Positions 35,805 through 45,014 are shown, counted from the first letter of the stretch. The stretch: 64,000 bases of DNA from UBA2784 sp964494625 (GCA_964494625.1 CAZBRT010000001.1:992001-1056000), one strand, 5' to 3'. Numbers and translations: made by a program. Notes: a model not told the origin generated them from the sequence alone.

Positions 35805-37151
35805 TCATCCGCCTGCTTCGGCATCAGCGGCAAACCACGGCCAGGGATCAACCGGATTGCGGTTGCGCTGGAGTTCAACATAGAGCGCCGCATTCGATGC
35901 CGGCATCAAGCCAAGTGGTTCACCCGTCAGCACAAATTGTCCAAGGGTCGCATCCATGCGGCCAAATCCCGCCAACAAGAGGAAGTATCCGTCGCCCGCC
36001 GACAGGATCAAGAGCTGTCCATAGCCTTCAAAGGTTCCGGCGAACACGATTTCGCCATCGGCGGGGGCCGTCACCTGCGCCAAGGGTGCCGTCGCGAGGC
36101 GGATGCCCATCGCTTCACCGGCGGGTGGCACAGGATCGCGGAAGCGCCCCGCCAGGGTGCCGTTGGCCGGCAGCGGCAGGTGGCCCTTGAGCGACCCGAA
36201 ATCCGCGTGTCGCTGGCCGGCAGTGACAGTGACCGGCGTTTCGGTCACTTCGCCGGTCACGGGTACTTCACCTGCGGGCGCGTCCTCATCCAGCCAGGCC
36301 ATCAGCGCCTGCATGTCGGCGGCGCGGCCGGAGAGTTCTGCCAGACGCGCGCGTTCGACCGCCAAGTCTCCCATGGTGCGTTCCTGCAGCGTGCGCTTGG
36401 CTTCAACGAGACCGTCAATCTCGGTGCGCGCACGCGCGTATTCGGCATTGGCCGCTTCAAGTGCCGTGCGGCGCGAATTGATGCCCGCAATCAATTGCTC
36501 GATCCCGGAGAGGTCGCGGCGCAGGCTTTCGGCCTCGCGCACGAGCTGACGGGTCAGCGCCGACATCATCATGGCCGCACGGGCGGCTTCGGCGCCGTCT
36601 TCTGGTGCCATGAACACGGCGGGCGGCGGATTGCGGCGCAGGCGCTGGAGGACCGCAAGCATGGGGCCGAGCGATTCCCGTTTGCGCTCAAGCGCCACGC
36701 GCGCCTCGCCAAGGCGGGTTTCAAGAACAGGCAATTCGGTGGCGAGACGTGTGCGCTCGCGCTCATTTTCCTGGATGGCAGCCGCCGCTTCGATCGCACG
36801 CGAACGCAGACGCTCGATTTCAGAAGCAAGGGCCTCGGCTTCGGCTGAAAGGTCTTCCTCGGTGCTGCGGCGGATTTCGATCTCGCCTTCCAGCACCTCG
36901 AGTTCTTCCGGCGTGCGTGCGGCGTCGTCACCCGCCTCTTGCGTGTGGGCGGGGGTGAGGAGGGTGAGAAGAAGGAGGGCAGCAAGAGTTGTGCGGCAAC
37001 GAACCCTCTCTCCATGCTTCTTATGGGGAGAGGGTGCGAGCGCTTGCGAGCGGGTGAGGGGAAACACCCCCTCACGAAATTTGCGAAGGCAAATTTCTGC
37101 TCTCCCCCCGCGGGGGGAGAGCGATTTCTTTTGTTGGGCGCGTGTGTCCAT
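35805..37151 (-). CDS. envC: EnvC-like murein hydrolase activator with unusual N-terminus
   Basis: A 448-residue protein: hydrophobic signal core at about 54-66 (TTLAALLLLTLLTPA), long coiled coil (about 75-300) and a C-terminal LytM domain. The LytM domain lacks the Zn ligands: the positions of HxGxD, YxHL and HLHFE read MGIRLA, FLLLAG and ALYVELQ, as expected for an EnvC-type activator of amidases rather than an enzyme. The ATG overlaps the gpmI stop (TGATG). Residues 11-49 are encoded by a palindromic mosaic repeat, which displaces the signal core far from the start. A GTG at 37067 would shorten it by 28 residues. Confidence 0.8.
   Translation of the reverse strand: MDTRAQQKKSLSPRGGRAEICLRKFREGVFPLTRSQALAPSPHKKHGERVRCRTTLAALLLLTLLTPAHTQEAGDDAARTPEELEVLEGEIEIRRSTEEDLSAEAEALASEIERLRSRAIEAAAAIQENERERTRLATELPVLETRLGEARVALERKRESLGPMLAVLQRLRRNPPPAVFMAPEDGAEAARAAMMMSALTRQLVREAESLRRDLSGIEQLIAGINSRRTALEAANAEYARARTEIDGLVEAKRTLQERTMGDLAVERARLAELSGRAADMQALMAWLDEDAPAGEVPVTGEVTETPVTVTAGQRHADFGSLKGHLPLPANGTLAGRFRDPVPPAGEAMGIRLATAPLAQVTAPADGEIVFAGTFEGYGQLLILSAGDGYFLLLAGFGRMDATLGQFVLTGEPLGLMPASNAALYVELQRNRNPVDPWPWFAADAEAGG
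37004..37121. repeat. palindromic mosaic element inside the 5' end of envC
   Basis: Four hairpins stand side by side: CCCTCTC/GAGAGGG (37004-37034), GTGAGGGG/CCCCTCAC (37054-37075), GAAATTTGC/GCAAATTTC (37076-37097) and a perfect 22-bp palindrome with a CCCCCCGCGGGGGG core (37100-37121). Such mosaics of short palindromes (RIME/BIME-like) are usually intergenic in alphaproteobacteria. Here the element is open in the envC frame and adds about 39 residues. Confidence 0.75.
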
Positions 37152-38722
37152 CACCCGCGCGCGCCTGCATGAACCCGCAGCAGGTTCTTGCCTGTCATTT
37201 CCGGGGGCACGGCAATGTTGAGGATTCCCAGAATGGTCGGGGCAAGATCGGCAAGGCAGCCGTCAGCAAGGGTGGCAGGGTGGTTGAGCGTTCCGCCATT
37301 CACCAGAACCAGCGGCACGTCGAAAGTCGTGTGCTGGGTAAAGGGCTCACCCGTCACGGGATCGCGCATCATCTCCACATTGCCATGATCGGCCGTTACC
37401 AGCATCACGCCGCCTGCCGCTTCGATGGCATCGCGCAGGCGGGCAAGGCACGCATCGACGACTTCAACCGCCTTGATGGCGGCAGCCAGATTGCCGGTGT
37501 GACCCACCTGATCGGGATTGGCGTAGTTGGCAATGATGACGTCGAACTTTTCTGAAGCGATGGCTTCAACCAGCCTGTCCGTCACTTCGCGCGCGGACAT
37601 TTCAGGCATCAGGTCATAGGTTTTCACCTTCGGGCTGGGCACGAGAATGCGCTCCTCGCCCGCAAACACCGCCTCGCGGCCACCGTTGAAGAAGAAGGTG
37701 ACGTGCGCGTATTTCTCGGTCTCGGCAATGCGCAATTGCTTGAGGCCATTTTGGGCCAGCACTTCGCCCAGCGCATTGGGCACATCGATGGGCGGATAGA
37801 CTGCGGGCATGAGTTTTGCGAGCGCCGACGAATATTCGGAAAGACCCGCCGCCGCCGAGAATGCCAAAGCCTTGCCGCGTGAAAATCCGCTGAAGGCCGG
37901 ATCAATCAATGCCAGCATGATCTCGCGCGCGCGGTCGGCCCTGAAATTTGTCATCATGACCGCATCGCCATCCTTCATGCCCCCATAGGCGCCGATAATG
38001 GCGGGGGTGACGAACTCGTCGGTCTCGTCGCGCGCATAGGCGGCATTGATGGCGTTTGCCGCATCGGGCGCTGCTTGTGCGTTTGCCTTTGCGATGGCCG
38101 CATAGGCCTTCTCCACACGCTCCCAGCGATTGTCGCGGTCCATGCCAAAAAAACGCCCGCCGATGGTCGCGATTTTCACGCGACCGGAAGCAGATGTTGC
38201 GGTCTCAAACGCTCTCACATAGTCCAGCGCAGACTTGGGTGGCGTGTCGCGGCCATCGAGGAATGCATGCACCCAGACGCGCACGCCTTCCTTTGCCGCA
38301 ATATTGGCAATGGCTGCGATGTGATCCTGATGGCTGTGCACGCCGCCCGGTGACATCAGCCCCAGAAGATGCAGCGCACCGCCCGCTGCTTTCACTTTTG
38401 CCAGCACATCACGCAACACTTCGTTTTTCGCCAGCGCGCCGCTTGCGGCATCGGCGCTGATGCGGTCAAGGTCCTGCACCAGCACGCGGCCACCGCCGAT
38501 ATTCATGTGACCGACTTCGGAATTGCCCATCTGGCCCGGCGGCAATCCCACCGCCTCGCCGGATGTTGCCAGAAACGACCACGGACCTTCGTCCATCATG
38601 CGGCGGTAGTTGGGAATCTTTGCGAGCGCGAGCGCGTTGTCTTCGCGCTCCTTCCGGTAACCCCAGCCGTCCAGAATGCACAAAAGTACGGGGCGGGGCG
38701 GTTTGGCTTGCATCTTGTCCAT
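37151..38722 (-). CDS. gpmI: 2,3-bisphosphoglycerate-independent phosphoglycerate mutase
   Basis: A 523-residue iPGM interconverting 3- and 2-phosphoglycerate with Mn2+. LCILDGWGYRKEREDNA holds the first metal Asp, GQMGNSEVGHMNIG the phosphorylated Ser, DGRDTPP is conserved, and TADHGNVE and TTFDVPLVLV complete the metal sites. The start could also be the ATG at 38713, three codons later. It lies between rlmH and envC in the same direction and its stop overlaps envC. Confidence 0.94.
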   Translation of the reverse strand: MDKMQAKPPRPVLLCILDGWGYRKEREDNALALAKIPNYRRMMDEGPWSFLATSGEAVGLPPGQMGNSEVGHMNIGGGRVLVQDLDRISADAASGALAKNEVLRDVLAKVKAAGGALHLLGLMSPGGVHSHQDHIAAIANIAAKEGVRVWVHAFLDGRDTPPKSALDYVRAFETATSASGRVKIATIGGRFFGMDRDNRWERVEKAYAAIAKANAQAAPDAANAINAAYARDETDEFVTPAIIGAYGGMKDGDAVMMTNFRADRAREIMLALIDPAFSGFSRGKALAFSAAAGLSEYSSALAKLMPAVYPPIDVPNALGEVLAQNGLKQLRIAETEKYAHVTFFFNGGREAVFAGEERILVPSPKVKTYDLMPEMSAREVTDRLVEAIASEKFDVIIANYANPDQVGHTGNLAAAIKAVEVVDACLARLRDAIEAAGGVMLVTADHGNVEMMRDPVTGEPFTQHTTFDVPLVLVNGGTLNHPATLADGCLADLAPTILGILNIAVPPEMTGKNLLRVHAGARG

Positions 38723-38784
38723 GGGGTGAAGATAGGAATCCGGACCCGCGAAGTCCATGGCCGACGCTGTTTCAAGGGTGGGTC

Positions 38785-39240
38785 TCAGGGGCGGTGATAA
38801 GGGTGGCCCGTCAGGATGGTGGCGGCGCGGTAAAGCTGCTCCGCCAGAATGGCCCGCACCAGGAGATGGGGCATGGTCTGCGGGCCAAAGCTGACAAGCG
38901 ACTGCGCGCGTTCCTTGATGGCGGGCAACAGGCCGTCAGCGGCGCCGATGACAAAGACCAGCGGCTTTGCGGCCTCGATCCGCTTCTGCAGGAGCGCGGC
39001 GAAGGCTGGTGATGACAGCTGCTTGCCGTGCTCGTCGGCCGCGATGACATGGGCGTCGGGCGGAATGACGTCCAGCCAGTGCCGGGCTTCATGGGCCTTG
39101 CGCTCGGGAATCTCGGACAACGCCACATCCGTCACGCCCAGTCTGCGCGCGGTGGCGGCAAAGCGCTTCAGCCAGTCGTCGCAGAGCGTGCCTTCGGGCG
39201 TGTTGCGCGCCGTGCCGCCCGCGACCAGAAGAAGTTTCAC
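38785..39240 (-). CDS. rlmH: 23S rRNA pseudouridine-1915 N3-methyltransferase
   Basis: A 151-residue SPOUT methyltransferase of normal length. The C-terminal part has FVIGAADGLLP (cofactor-binding knot) and SLVSFGPQTMPHLLVRAILAEQLYRA with the terminal YHRP typical of RlmH, which modifies pseudouridine 1915 in 70S ribosomes. The GTG start gives the usual KLLLVAGG beginning and overlaps the rsfS stop as GTGA. Confidence 0.93.
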   Translation of the reverse strand: MKLLLVAGGTARNTPEGTLCDDWLKRFAATARRLGVTDVALSEIPERKAHEARHWLDVIPPDAHVIAADEHGKQLSSPAFAALLQKRIEAAKPLVFVIGAADGLLPAIKERAQSLVSFGPQTMPHLLVRAILAEQLYRAATILTGHPYHRP

Positions 39241-39788
39241 GCTTCCTTCGGCGGTTCGCGCCACATGTCTTCGATGCGGTAGAAATCGCGCACTTCAGGG
39301 CGGAAGATGTGGACGATCACGTCACCCGCATCAACGAGCACCCAGTCACCCTGGCGCAGGCCTTCGGTCTGGGCATTGCCAAGGCCCTCCTCCTTGAGGC
39401 GGCGGGTCAGCTTTTCGGCCAAGGCCGAGACATGGCGCTGCGAGCGGCCGCTGGCGATCACGAAGGCATCGGCAATCGAGCTCTTGCCGCTCATGTCGAT
39501 GGTCATGATGTCCTCGGCCTTGTCGTCATCAAGCGTGCGGGTGATGACACCGATCAGGTTCTTCAATTCCGCGCTCATCTGCGCCTTGGGCGGCGCAGCC
39601 TTTTTGGCGGCGACTTTCTTCGGGGCGACGGCTTTTTTCTTCAGCGCCACCGATTTCTTCAGCGCTGTTTTGGTCATGCCTGCGCGGGCCGCCTTGGCGG
39701 TGAGGCCGGTTTTGCGTTTGGCGGGCGCCTTGCCCTTGTTCTTGCCGGTCGTCAGGGTCGAATCCTCCAATAAAAGCTGGTCGATCAT
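39237..39788 (-). CDS. rsfS: ribosomal silencing factor RsfS with Lys/Ala-rich extension
   Basis: A 183-residue protein. Residues about 71-183 are the RsfS/Iojap domain (LIGVITRTLDDDKAEDIMTIDM, DAFVIASGRSQRHVSALAEKL, DWVLVDAGDVIVHIFRPEVRDFY), which binds L14 and blocks subunit joining in starvation. Residues about 16-69 are a basic, Lys/Ala/Pro-rich stretch with KKAVAPKKVAAKKAA, not part of the standard family. An internal ATG at 39578 with AAGG upstream would give a standard 113-residue RsfS, so the extension needs proof. Confidence 0.85.
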   Translation of the reverse strand: MIDQLLLEDSTLTTGKNKGKAPAKRKTGLTAKAARAGMTKTALKKSVALKKKAVAPKKVAAKKAAPPKAQMSAELKNLIGVITRTLDDDKAEDIMTIDMSGKSSIADAFVIASGRSQRHVSALAEKLTRRLKEEGLGNAQTEGLRQGDWVLVDAGDVIVHIFRPEVRDFYRIEDMWREPPKEA

Positions 39789-39794
39789 GCCCAA

Positions 39795-40403
39795 TCACCG
39801 GGCGGGGGACCAGAGTCCCCTTGCGCGGATGGATGTGGCCGATGCGGGATGAAGCCGTGCTTCGGCAAAGGAAAGGCGGGTTGCGGGGTCGGCGCCAAGC
39901 TTTTGCGCCGCCTCGGCAAAGCGGGCCGAGATTTCGCTGCCCGGCCGGGCAATCACGAGGGTGGGCATGATCCCCGCAATCTCGCGCCAGCGGCGCCAGC
40001 GCGGCAGCGCCGCCACATTGTCCGAACCCATCAGCCAGACAAAGCGCGTGCGCGGCGCGCTTTGCTTGAGCGCCAGCAAGGTGTCGATGGTAAAGCGCGT
40101 GCCCAAGGCCTGCTCGATGGTGGTGACGATGATGGCGGGGTGGCGGGCCATGGCGCGGGCCGACATGAGGCGGGCGGCAAGCGGCGCCATGCCCATTTCC
40201 GATTTCAGCGGATTTTGCGGCGAGACCAGCCAGAGCACGCGGTTAAGCCCCAAACGCGCCATCGCCACCTTGCTGATATGCAGATGACCCTCATGGGCGG
40301 GATTGAAGGACCCCCCCAAAAGCCCCACGCGCTGGCCAGCCAGATTTGCTCCCAGAAGGGATGACAGTCTTGCGCTTGCCTTGACGGGACCGGATCTGCG
40401 CAT
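39795..40403 (-). CDS. nadD: nicotinate-mononucleotide adenylyltransferase
   Basis: A 202-residue NadD that makes nicotinic acid adenine dinucleotide in NAD synthesis. VGLLGGSFNPAHEGHLHIS holds the (H/T)xGH nucleotide motif, FVWLMGSDNVAALPRW is typical, and SATSIRARG is the C-terminal ATP-binding motif. It begins 3 bases after the proA stop and is followed by rsfS, the normal alphaproteobacterial order. Confidence 0.94.
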   Translation of the reverse strand: MRRSGPVKASARLSSLLGANLAGQRVGLLGGSFNPAHEGHLHISKVAMARLGLNRVLWLVSPQNPLKSEMGMAPLAARLMSARAMARHPAIIVTTIEQALGTRFTIDTLLALKQSAPRTRFVWLMGSDNVAALPRWRRWREIAGIMPTLVIARPGSEISARFAEAAQKLGADPATRLSFAEARLHPASATSIRARGLWSPAR

Positions 40404-40406
40404 TGA

Positions 40407-41663
40407 CTATGGCCGGGTCTGCCCTGTGCCTCTGACAATCGTCTTATACGTTGTCAGTTCGCGCGCGCCTACGGGTCCGCGGGCATGCAGCCGCCCGGTC
40501 GCAATACCGATTTCCGCGCCAAAGCCGAAAGCACCGCCATCGGCAAACTGGGTGGAGGCGTTTACCAGCACAATCGCGCTGTCCACGCGCGCGGTGAACG
40601 CGTCTGCTGCGCCCGCGTCCTCCGTGATGATCGCATCGGTATGGTGTGTGCCATGGGTGGCGATATGGGCGATGGCTGCATCCATCCCGCTGACCGCGCG
40701 GATGTTGAGGATGGGGGCAAGATGTTCGGTATGAAAGTCTGTGTCAGTGGCGGGTTTGGCGCGGGGCTCGCGCGCGCAGATTTCCGCGTCACCGCGCAAT
40801 TCGCATCCCGCCGCCAGAAGCGGCTCCAGAATGGGCGCGAGGTGGCTTGCAAGGATCGCCCTGTCGATCAGCAGCGTCTCTGTTGCCCCGCAAACGCCGG
40901 ACCTTCGCATTTTCGCGTTGAAGACGATGCGCGCGGCCATGGCGGCGTCGGCTTGTCCATGCACATAAGTGTGGCAAAGCCCCTCAAGATGGCCGAGCAC
41001 GGGCACGCGCGCCTCGCGTTCGACGCGGGCGACCAGGTTCTTGCCGCCGCGCGGAATGATGAGGTCGATGGCGCCGTCGAGACCCGTGAGCATGTCGCCC
41101 ACCGCCTCGCGTCCGCCATGGGGCACGAGCTGCATGGCGGTTGCGGGCAAGCCTGCCTGCCCCAGCGCCTTTGCCATGGCGGCATGGATCGCGCGTGACG
41201 TGCCCAGGCTTTCACTGCCGCAGCGCAGGATGACGGCATTGCCGGCACGCAGCGCCAGCGCGCCCGCATCGGCTGTCACGTTGGGGCGGCTCTCATAGAT
41301 GATGCCGATGACACCGATGGGCACGCGCACGCGGGCAAAGTGCAACTGGTTGGGTTGCGTCCATTCCTCGATCACAGCGCCCACGGGATCGGGAATGCGG
41401 GCAATGTCCGCCACGCTGTCGGCCATGGCGCGGATTCGTGCCGCATCCAGCATCAGCCGGTCGCGCATGGCGGGTGACAGGTCCCTTGCGGAAACCAAGT
41501 CTTGCGCATTGGCGGCAAGGATTTCTGGTGCGGCGCTGCGGATCGCCTCAGCCATCAGCTCAAGCGCGCGGGTGCGGCTCGCGCCCGTCGTGCGGGCCAA
41601 CGCATCGGCGGCGCTTTTCGCTTCGCGCCCCATTGCGCGCATGTCCTTGGCGATGTCACTCAC
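40407..41663 (-). CDS. proA: gamma-glutamyl phosphate reductase
   Basis: A 418-residue aldehyde-dehydrogenase-fold enzyme for the second step of proline synthesis. Catalytic Cys lies in MRRSGVCGATETLLI; PIGVIGIIYESRPNVT and LRCGSESLGTSRAIH are family markers. The start overlaps the proB stop by 4 bases, coupling the two enzymes that pass the unstable glutamyl phosphate. Confidence 0.95.
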   Translation of the reverse strand: MSDIAKDMRAMGREAKSAADALARTTGASRTRALELMAEAIRSAAPEILAANAQDLVSARDLSPAMRDRLMLDAARIRAMADSVADIARIPDPVGAVIEEWTQPNQLHFARVRVPIGVIGIIYESRPNVTADAGALALRAGNAVILRCGSESLGTSRAIHAAMAKALGQAGLPATAMQLVPHGGREAVGDMLTGLDGAIDLIIPRGGKNLVARVEREARVPVLGHLEGLCHTYVHGQADAAMAARIVFNAKMRRSGVCGATETLLIDRAILASHLAPILEPLLAAGCELRGDAEICAREPRAKPATDTDFHTEHLAPILNIRAVSGMDAAIAHIATHGTHHTDAIITEDAGAADAFTARVDSAIVLVNASTQFADGGAFGFGAEIGIATGRLHARGPVGARELTTYKTIVRGTGQTRP

Positions 41664-42784
41664 AAGAGCACCAGATCGTCGCGGTGGATCATTTCGCTGC
41701 GGCCGGCATAGCCGAGCAATTTCTCGATCCCGGCCGAGCGCAGCCCTGCGATGCGGCGCGCATCATCGGCGGCAAAGGCAATCAGGCCGCGGGCGATCTC
41801 GCTGCCCGATTCATTGGCGATACTAACGGCATCACCGCGCGCAAAGCTGCCCGAGACCGCGCGCACGCCGGCGGGTAATAGGCTCTTTCCCTGACGCAAA
41901 GCCGCCTCTGCGCCCGCGTCAATCACCAGCGTCCCCTGCGGGCGCAAGGTTCCCGCGATCCAGCCTTTGCGCGCGCTGACAGGATTTTCCTTCGCCAGAA
42001 ACCAGGTGCCACGCGCACCTTCCTCAAGACGGCGCAGGGGATGAAGGCCCTCGCCCTTGGCGATCATCATGTGGCAGCCCGCGCCGGTTGCGATCTTTGC
42101 CGCCATCAGCTTGGTTGCCATGCCGCCCGAACCCATGGCGCTGCCAGCGGCACCCGCCATGGCTTCGATCCCGGGCGTGATCGCCGCAATTTCAGGCAGA
42201 TGCACAGCGTCCGCGTCACGGCGCGGATCGCCGGAATAAAGGCCATCGACATCCGACAACAGCACCGCCACGTCGGCGCCCATCATGGCAGCCACACGCG
42301 CGGCGAGCCGGTCATTATCACCAAAGCGGATTTCGGCGGTGGCGACCGTGTCATTCTCGTTGATGACGGGAACGCTGCCGAGTGCGAGCAAGGTTGAAAG
42401 GGTAGCGCGGGCGTTGAGATAACGGCGGCGGTCTTCGGTATCGCCGAGCGTCAGCAGGATCTGGGCGGCGGTCATGCCATGGTGGCCGAGCGCCTGTGTC
42501 CATTCCTGGGCGAGTGCAATCTGGCCGACGGCGGCCGCTGCTTGCGCTTCTTCCAGCCTCAGCGGTCCTCCCGCGAGCGAAAGGCGCAGGCGCCCCAAAG
42601 CAATCGCACCCGATGACACGACGATCAATTCCTGCCCGCGCGCGCGCATGACTGCGATATCGGCGGCAAGGCTTTCCAGCCAGGCGCGGTTTGCCGTTCC
42701 GTCCGGCGCGATGAGGGTTGACGAGCCGATCTTGATCACAACCCGCCGCGCCGCGCTGAGACGCGTGTGGGTCACGGCTTCCAT
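41660..42784 (-). CDS. proB: glutamate 5-kinase
   Basis: A 374-residue ProB with an amino-acid-kinase domain (VVIKIGSSTLIAPDG at the start, VPVINENDTVA, LLSDVDGLYSGDPR, GSGGMATKLMAAKIA) and a C-terminal PUA domain (about 280-374). It phosphorylates glutamate and is usually feedback-inhibited by proline. The ATG at 42784 lies inside the end of obgE (13-base overlap) after GGAAG. Confidence 0.95.
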   Translation of the reverse strand: MEAVTHTRLSAARRVVIKIGSSTLIAPDGTANRAWLESLAADIAVMRARGQELIVVSSGAIALGRLRLSLAGGPLRLEEAQAAAAVGQIALAQEWTQALGHHGMTAAQILLTLGDTEDRRRYLNARATLSTLLALGSVPVINENDTVATAEIRFGDNDRLAARVAAMMGADVAVLLSDVDGLYSGDPRRDADAVHLPEIAAITPGIEAMAGAAGSAMGSGGMATKLMAAKIATGAGCHMMIAKGEGLHPLRRLEEGARGTWFLAKENPVSARKGWIAGTLRPQGTLVIDAGAEAALRQGKSLLPAGVRAVSGSFARGDAVSIANESGSEIARGLIAFAADDARRIAGLRSAGIEKLLGYAGRSEMIHRDDLVLL

Positions 42785-43812
42785 GCTTCCTTCTTGGCGC
42801 GCACTTTCACGTCGCGGCGAACGCGCGCATAGCCGATCTCCTTCATGAGCGCGCGCAGGACCTCTGGCGTGCCCTTGCCGGTAAAGCCGGAGAGGAGAAT
42901 GACCTTGGCGCCGCTTGCCTTCTCCAGCGCGGCTGCCTTGCGCTTGGCCTCGGCGGGCGGGATCGCGTCGCATTTATTGAGGCCGATGATCTCCGTCTTG
43001 TCCTTCAGCCCATGGCCATAGGCGGCCAGTTCCTTGCGGATGGTGCGCCACGCCTTCACTACGGCGGTCTGTGTGCCATCGACAAGATGCAGGATCACGC
43101 GGCAACGCTCGATATGGCCCAGAAACTTGTCGCCGAGACCTGCGCCGTCATGGGCGCCTTCAATAAGGCCGGGCAGATCGGCGAGCACGAATTCCGAAGA
43201 ATCCGAACGCACGACGCCCAGCTGCGGCGCCAGTGTGGTGAAGGGATAATCGGCGATCTTGGGCTTGGCCGCAGTGACAGCGGCGAGAAAGGTTGACTTG
43301 CCGGCATTGGGCAGGCCGACCAATGCCGCATCAGCAATCAGCTTCAGGCGCAGCCAGATCGTGCGCTCCTCGCGCAACTCGCCGGGATTGGCGCGGCGGG
43401 GCGAACGGTTGGTCGAGCTCTTGAAGTAGGCGTTGCCGAAGCCGCCATTGCCGCCCTGTTCCAGAAGGATGCGGTCGCCCACATTGGGCAGGTCGGCGAT
43501 CAGGGTCTCGTTGTCTTCCTCGTAGATTTGTGTGCCGGCGGGAACTTTCAGCACGACATCTTCGCCGCCCGCGCCGGAACACAGGCGCCCCGAACCGCCG
43601 CCGCCGTTCTTGCCGCGGAAATGCTGCTGATAGCGGTAGTCGATCAGCGTGTTGAGATTATCGACTGCCTCCACCCACACGTCGCCGCCACGGCCACCAT
43701 CGCCGCCATCGGGGCCGCCATACTCAATGAACTTCTCGCGCCGGAAACTGACAGAGCCATTTCCGCCGTTGCCGGCCTTCACATAGATCTTGGCGCTGTC
43801 GAGGAACTTCAT
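42772..43812 (-). CDS. obgE: Obg-family GTPase
   Basis: A 346-residue GTPase for large-subunit assembly and growth control. It has the glycine-rich Obg fold (KAGNGGNGSVSFRREKF, GPDGGDGGRGGDV), G1 GLPNAGKST, G3 DLPGLIEGAHDGAGLG and G4 NKCD. The C-terminal variable domain is short. It overlaps the upstream acetyltransferase by 4 bases and follows rplU-rpmA, its usual neighbours. Confidence 0.96.
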   Translation of the reverse strand: MKFLDSAKIYVKAGNGGNGSVSFRREKFIEYGGPDGGDGGRGGDVWVEAVDNLNTLIDYRYQQHFRGKNGGGGSGRLCSGAGGEDVVLKVPAGTQIYEEDNETLIADLPNVGDRILLEQGGNGGFGNAYFKSSTNRSPRRANPGELREERTIWLRLKLIADAALVGLPNAGKSTFLAAVTAAKPKIADYPFTTLAPQLGVVRSDSSEFVLADLPGLIEGAHDGAGLGDKFLGHIERCRVILHLVDGTQTAVVKAWRTIRKELAAYGHGLKDKTEIIGLNKCDAIPPAEAKRKAAALEKASGAKVILLSGFTGKGTPEVLRALMKEIGYARVRRDVKVRAKKEAWKP

Positions 43813-44366
43813 TGCATCGCTTTCCGGAAGGCTGAACGGGTCAGCATCAGCTCGTTACACATGACTTTGCGCTTGCGGGCAAGGCAGGGGCGCAATTGGC
43901 GGTGAGTCCTGGTGAAGCCCAGCTTCTGCAGCACCCGGCCTGACGCCGGGTTATCGATGTGGTGACCCGCCTGCAGGCGCCGGAACCCGAGCGTGTAAAA
44001 CGCGTGGGCGACAAGCGCGCGTGCGGCCTCGGTCACATAGCCCTTCCCCGACTGCCTGGGGGTGATGTAGTAGCCCAGCTCCCAGCCCTCACGGCCCCGG
44101 CGGAAAAGGGTGACAGCGCCGACAAAGCGCCCGCGCCTGTCTTCGATCGCATAATGATGCATGCGGCCTTTGGCAGTTGTGATTTTCTGCCGCTTCATAA
44201 AGCGGTCGTAGTCGCCGGGCGGGTAGGGGTGTGCGACCGAGCCCAGGAACTTCGCTACATCATAATTGCCCAAGGCCTTCACGACGGTGCGTTTGTGGCG
44301 CGAAGTCATGGGGCAAAGGACGAGGCGCCCTGTCGTGATGCGGGGCTTGAAGGCTTTGGCCGTCAT
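43809..44366 (-). CDS. GNAT acetyltransferase
   Basis: A 185-residue RimJ/RimL-like GNAT protein: ITTGRLVLCPMTSRHK at the start, LGYYITPRQSGKGYVTEAARAL as the CoA loop, and HIDNPASGRVLQKLGFTRT at the end. It is very basic (Lys/Arg-rich C-terminus with CLARKRKVMC). The acceptor is unknown; its position between rpmA and obgE suggests ribosomal proteins, as inference. It overlaps both neighbours by 4 bases. Confidence 0.85.
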   Translation of the reverse strand: MTAKAFKPRITTGRLVLCPMTSRHKRTVVKALGNYDVAKFLGSVAHPYPPGDYDRFMKRQKITTAKGRMHHYAIEDRRGRFVGAVTLFRRGREGWELGYYITPRQSGKGYVTEAARALVAHAFYTLGFRRLQAGHHIDNPASGRVLQKLGFTRTHRQLRPCLARKRKVMCNELMLTRSAFRKAMQ

Positions 44367-44968
44367 GTCACGGCCTCACGTCCTTCACGCTCGCGCGCGT
44401 CGAAACGCGCCGATGTCAGCCGCATCTTGAGGCAGCGCACTTTCACCCCGCGCGCCAGCGACATTTGCGGTTCCTCATGGGTATAGACAAAGCCGGTCTT
44501 GCCCAGGACCTTGCCGGAAGCGTGATTGTCGGCAAAGTGGCCCGAGACAAGGCGCGCAAGGCCCCATTCACCGAAGGCAAGCGCCGAGATGCGGCGCGCG
44601 GCCTCGGTCGCATAGCCCTTGTTCCAGAAGGGTTCGCCCAGCCAATAGCCCAATTCCACTTCCGCATCGTTGCGGACATGCAGGCCGATGGCACCCATGA
44701 AGCCTGAGGTTCCCGTCACCGCAAACACACAAGCCTCGCCGCTTGCACGCTCTCTCGCCTGCAGGTCGAGCCAGTTGCGCGCATGGTTTTCGTCATAGGG
44801 CCAGGGCATGCGCGAGAGATTCCGGGCAATTGCGAAAGTTGCAAGTGCCGCCACCGGCTTGATGTCGTCTTCATGCATGGGGCGAAGCGTCAGGCGGGCG
44901 GTGCGGACGACAAGTTGCGCGTCTTCCATGACCGGCAGGCGCTGCGGTTCGATTGACACATTCAGCAT
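44363..44968 (-). CDS. GNAT acetyltransferase
   Basis: A 201-residue GNAT paralogue of the next gene: VVRTARLTLRPMHEDDIKPV, LGYWLGEPFWNKGYATEAARRI and NHASGKVLGKTGFVYTHE. The ATG at 44968 has GGAGG about 8 bases upstream, which fixes the start; an in-frame extension to 45040 runs into the rpmA terminator. It is the first gene after that terminator. Confidence 0.85.
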   Translation of the reverse strand: MLNVSIEPQRLPVMEDAQLVVRTARLTLRPMHEDDIKPVAALATFAIARNLSRMPWPYDENHARNWLDLQARERASGEACVFAVTGTSGFMGAIGLHVRNDAEVELGYWLGEPFWNKGYATEAARRISALAFGEWGLARLVSGHFADNHASGKVLGKTGFVYTHEEPQMSLARGVKVRCLKMRLTSARFDAREREGREAVT

Positions 44969-45014
44969 GGTCCCATCCTCCCATCGGCCGGGTGGCTCCC
45001 GGCATCGCCCGAGG

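Noticed and set aside
42785..42973. 63-residue N-terminal extension of ProB
   Set aside because: It lies wholly inside obgE and has shadow-like composition; the ATG at 42784 gives the normal ProB start.
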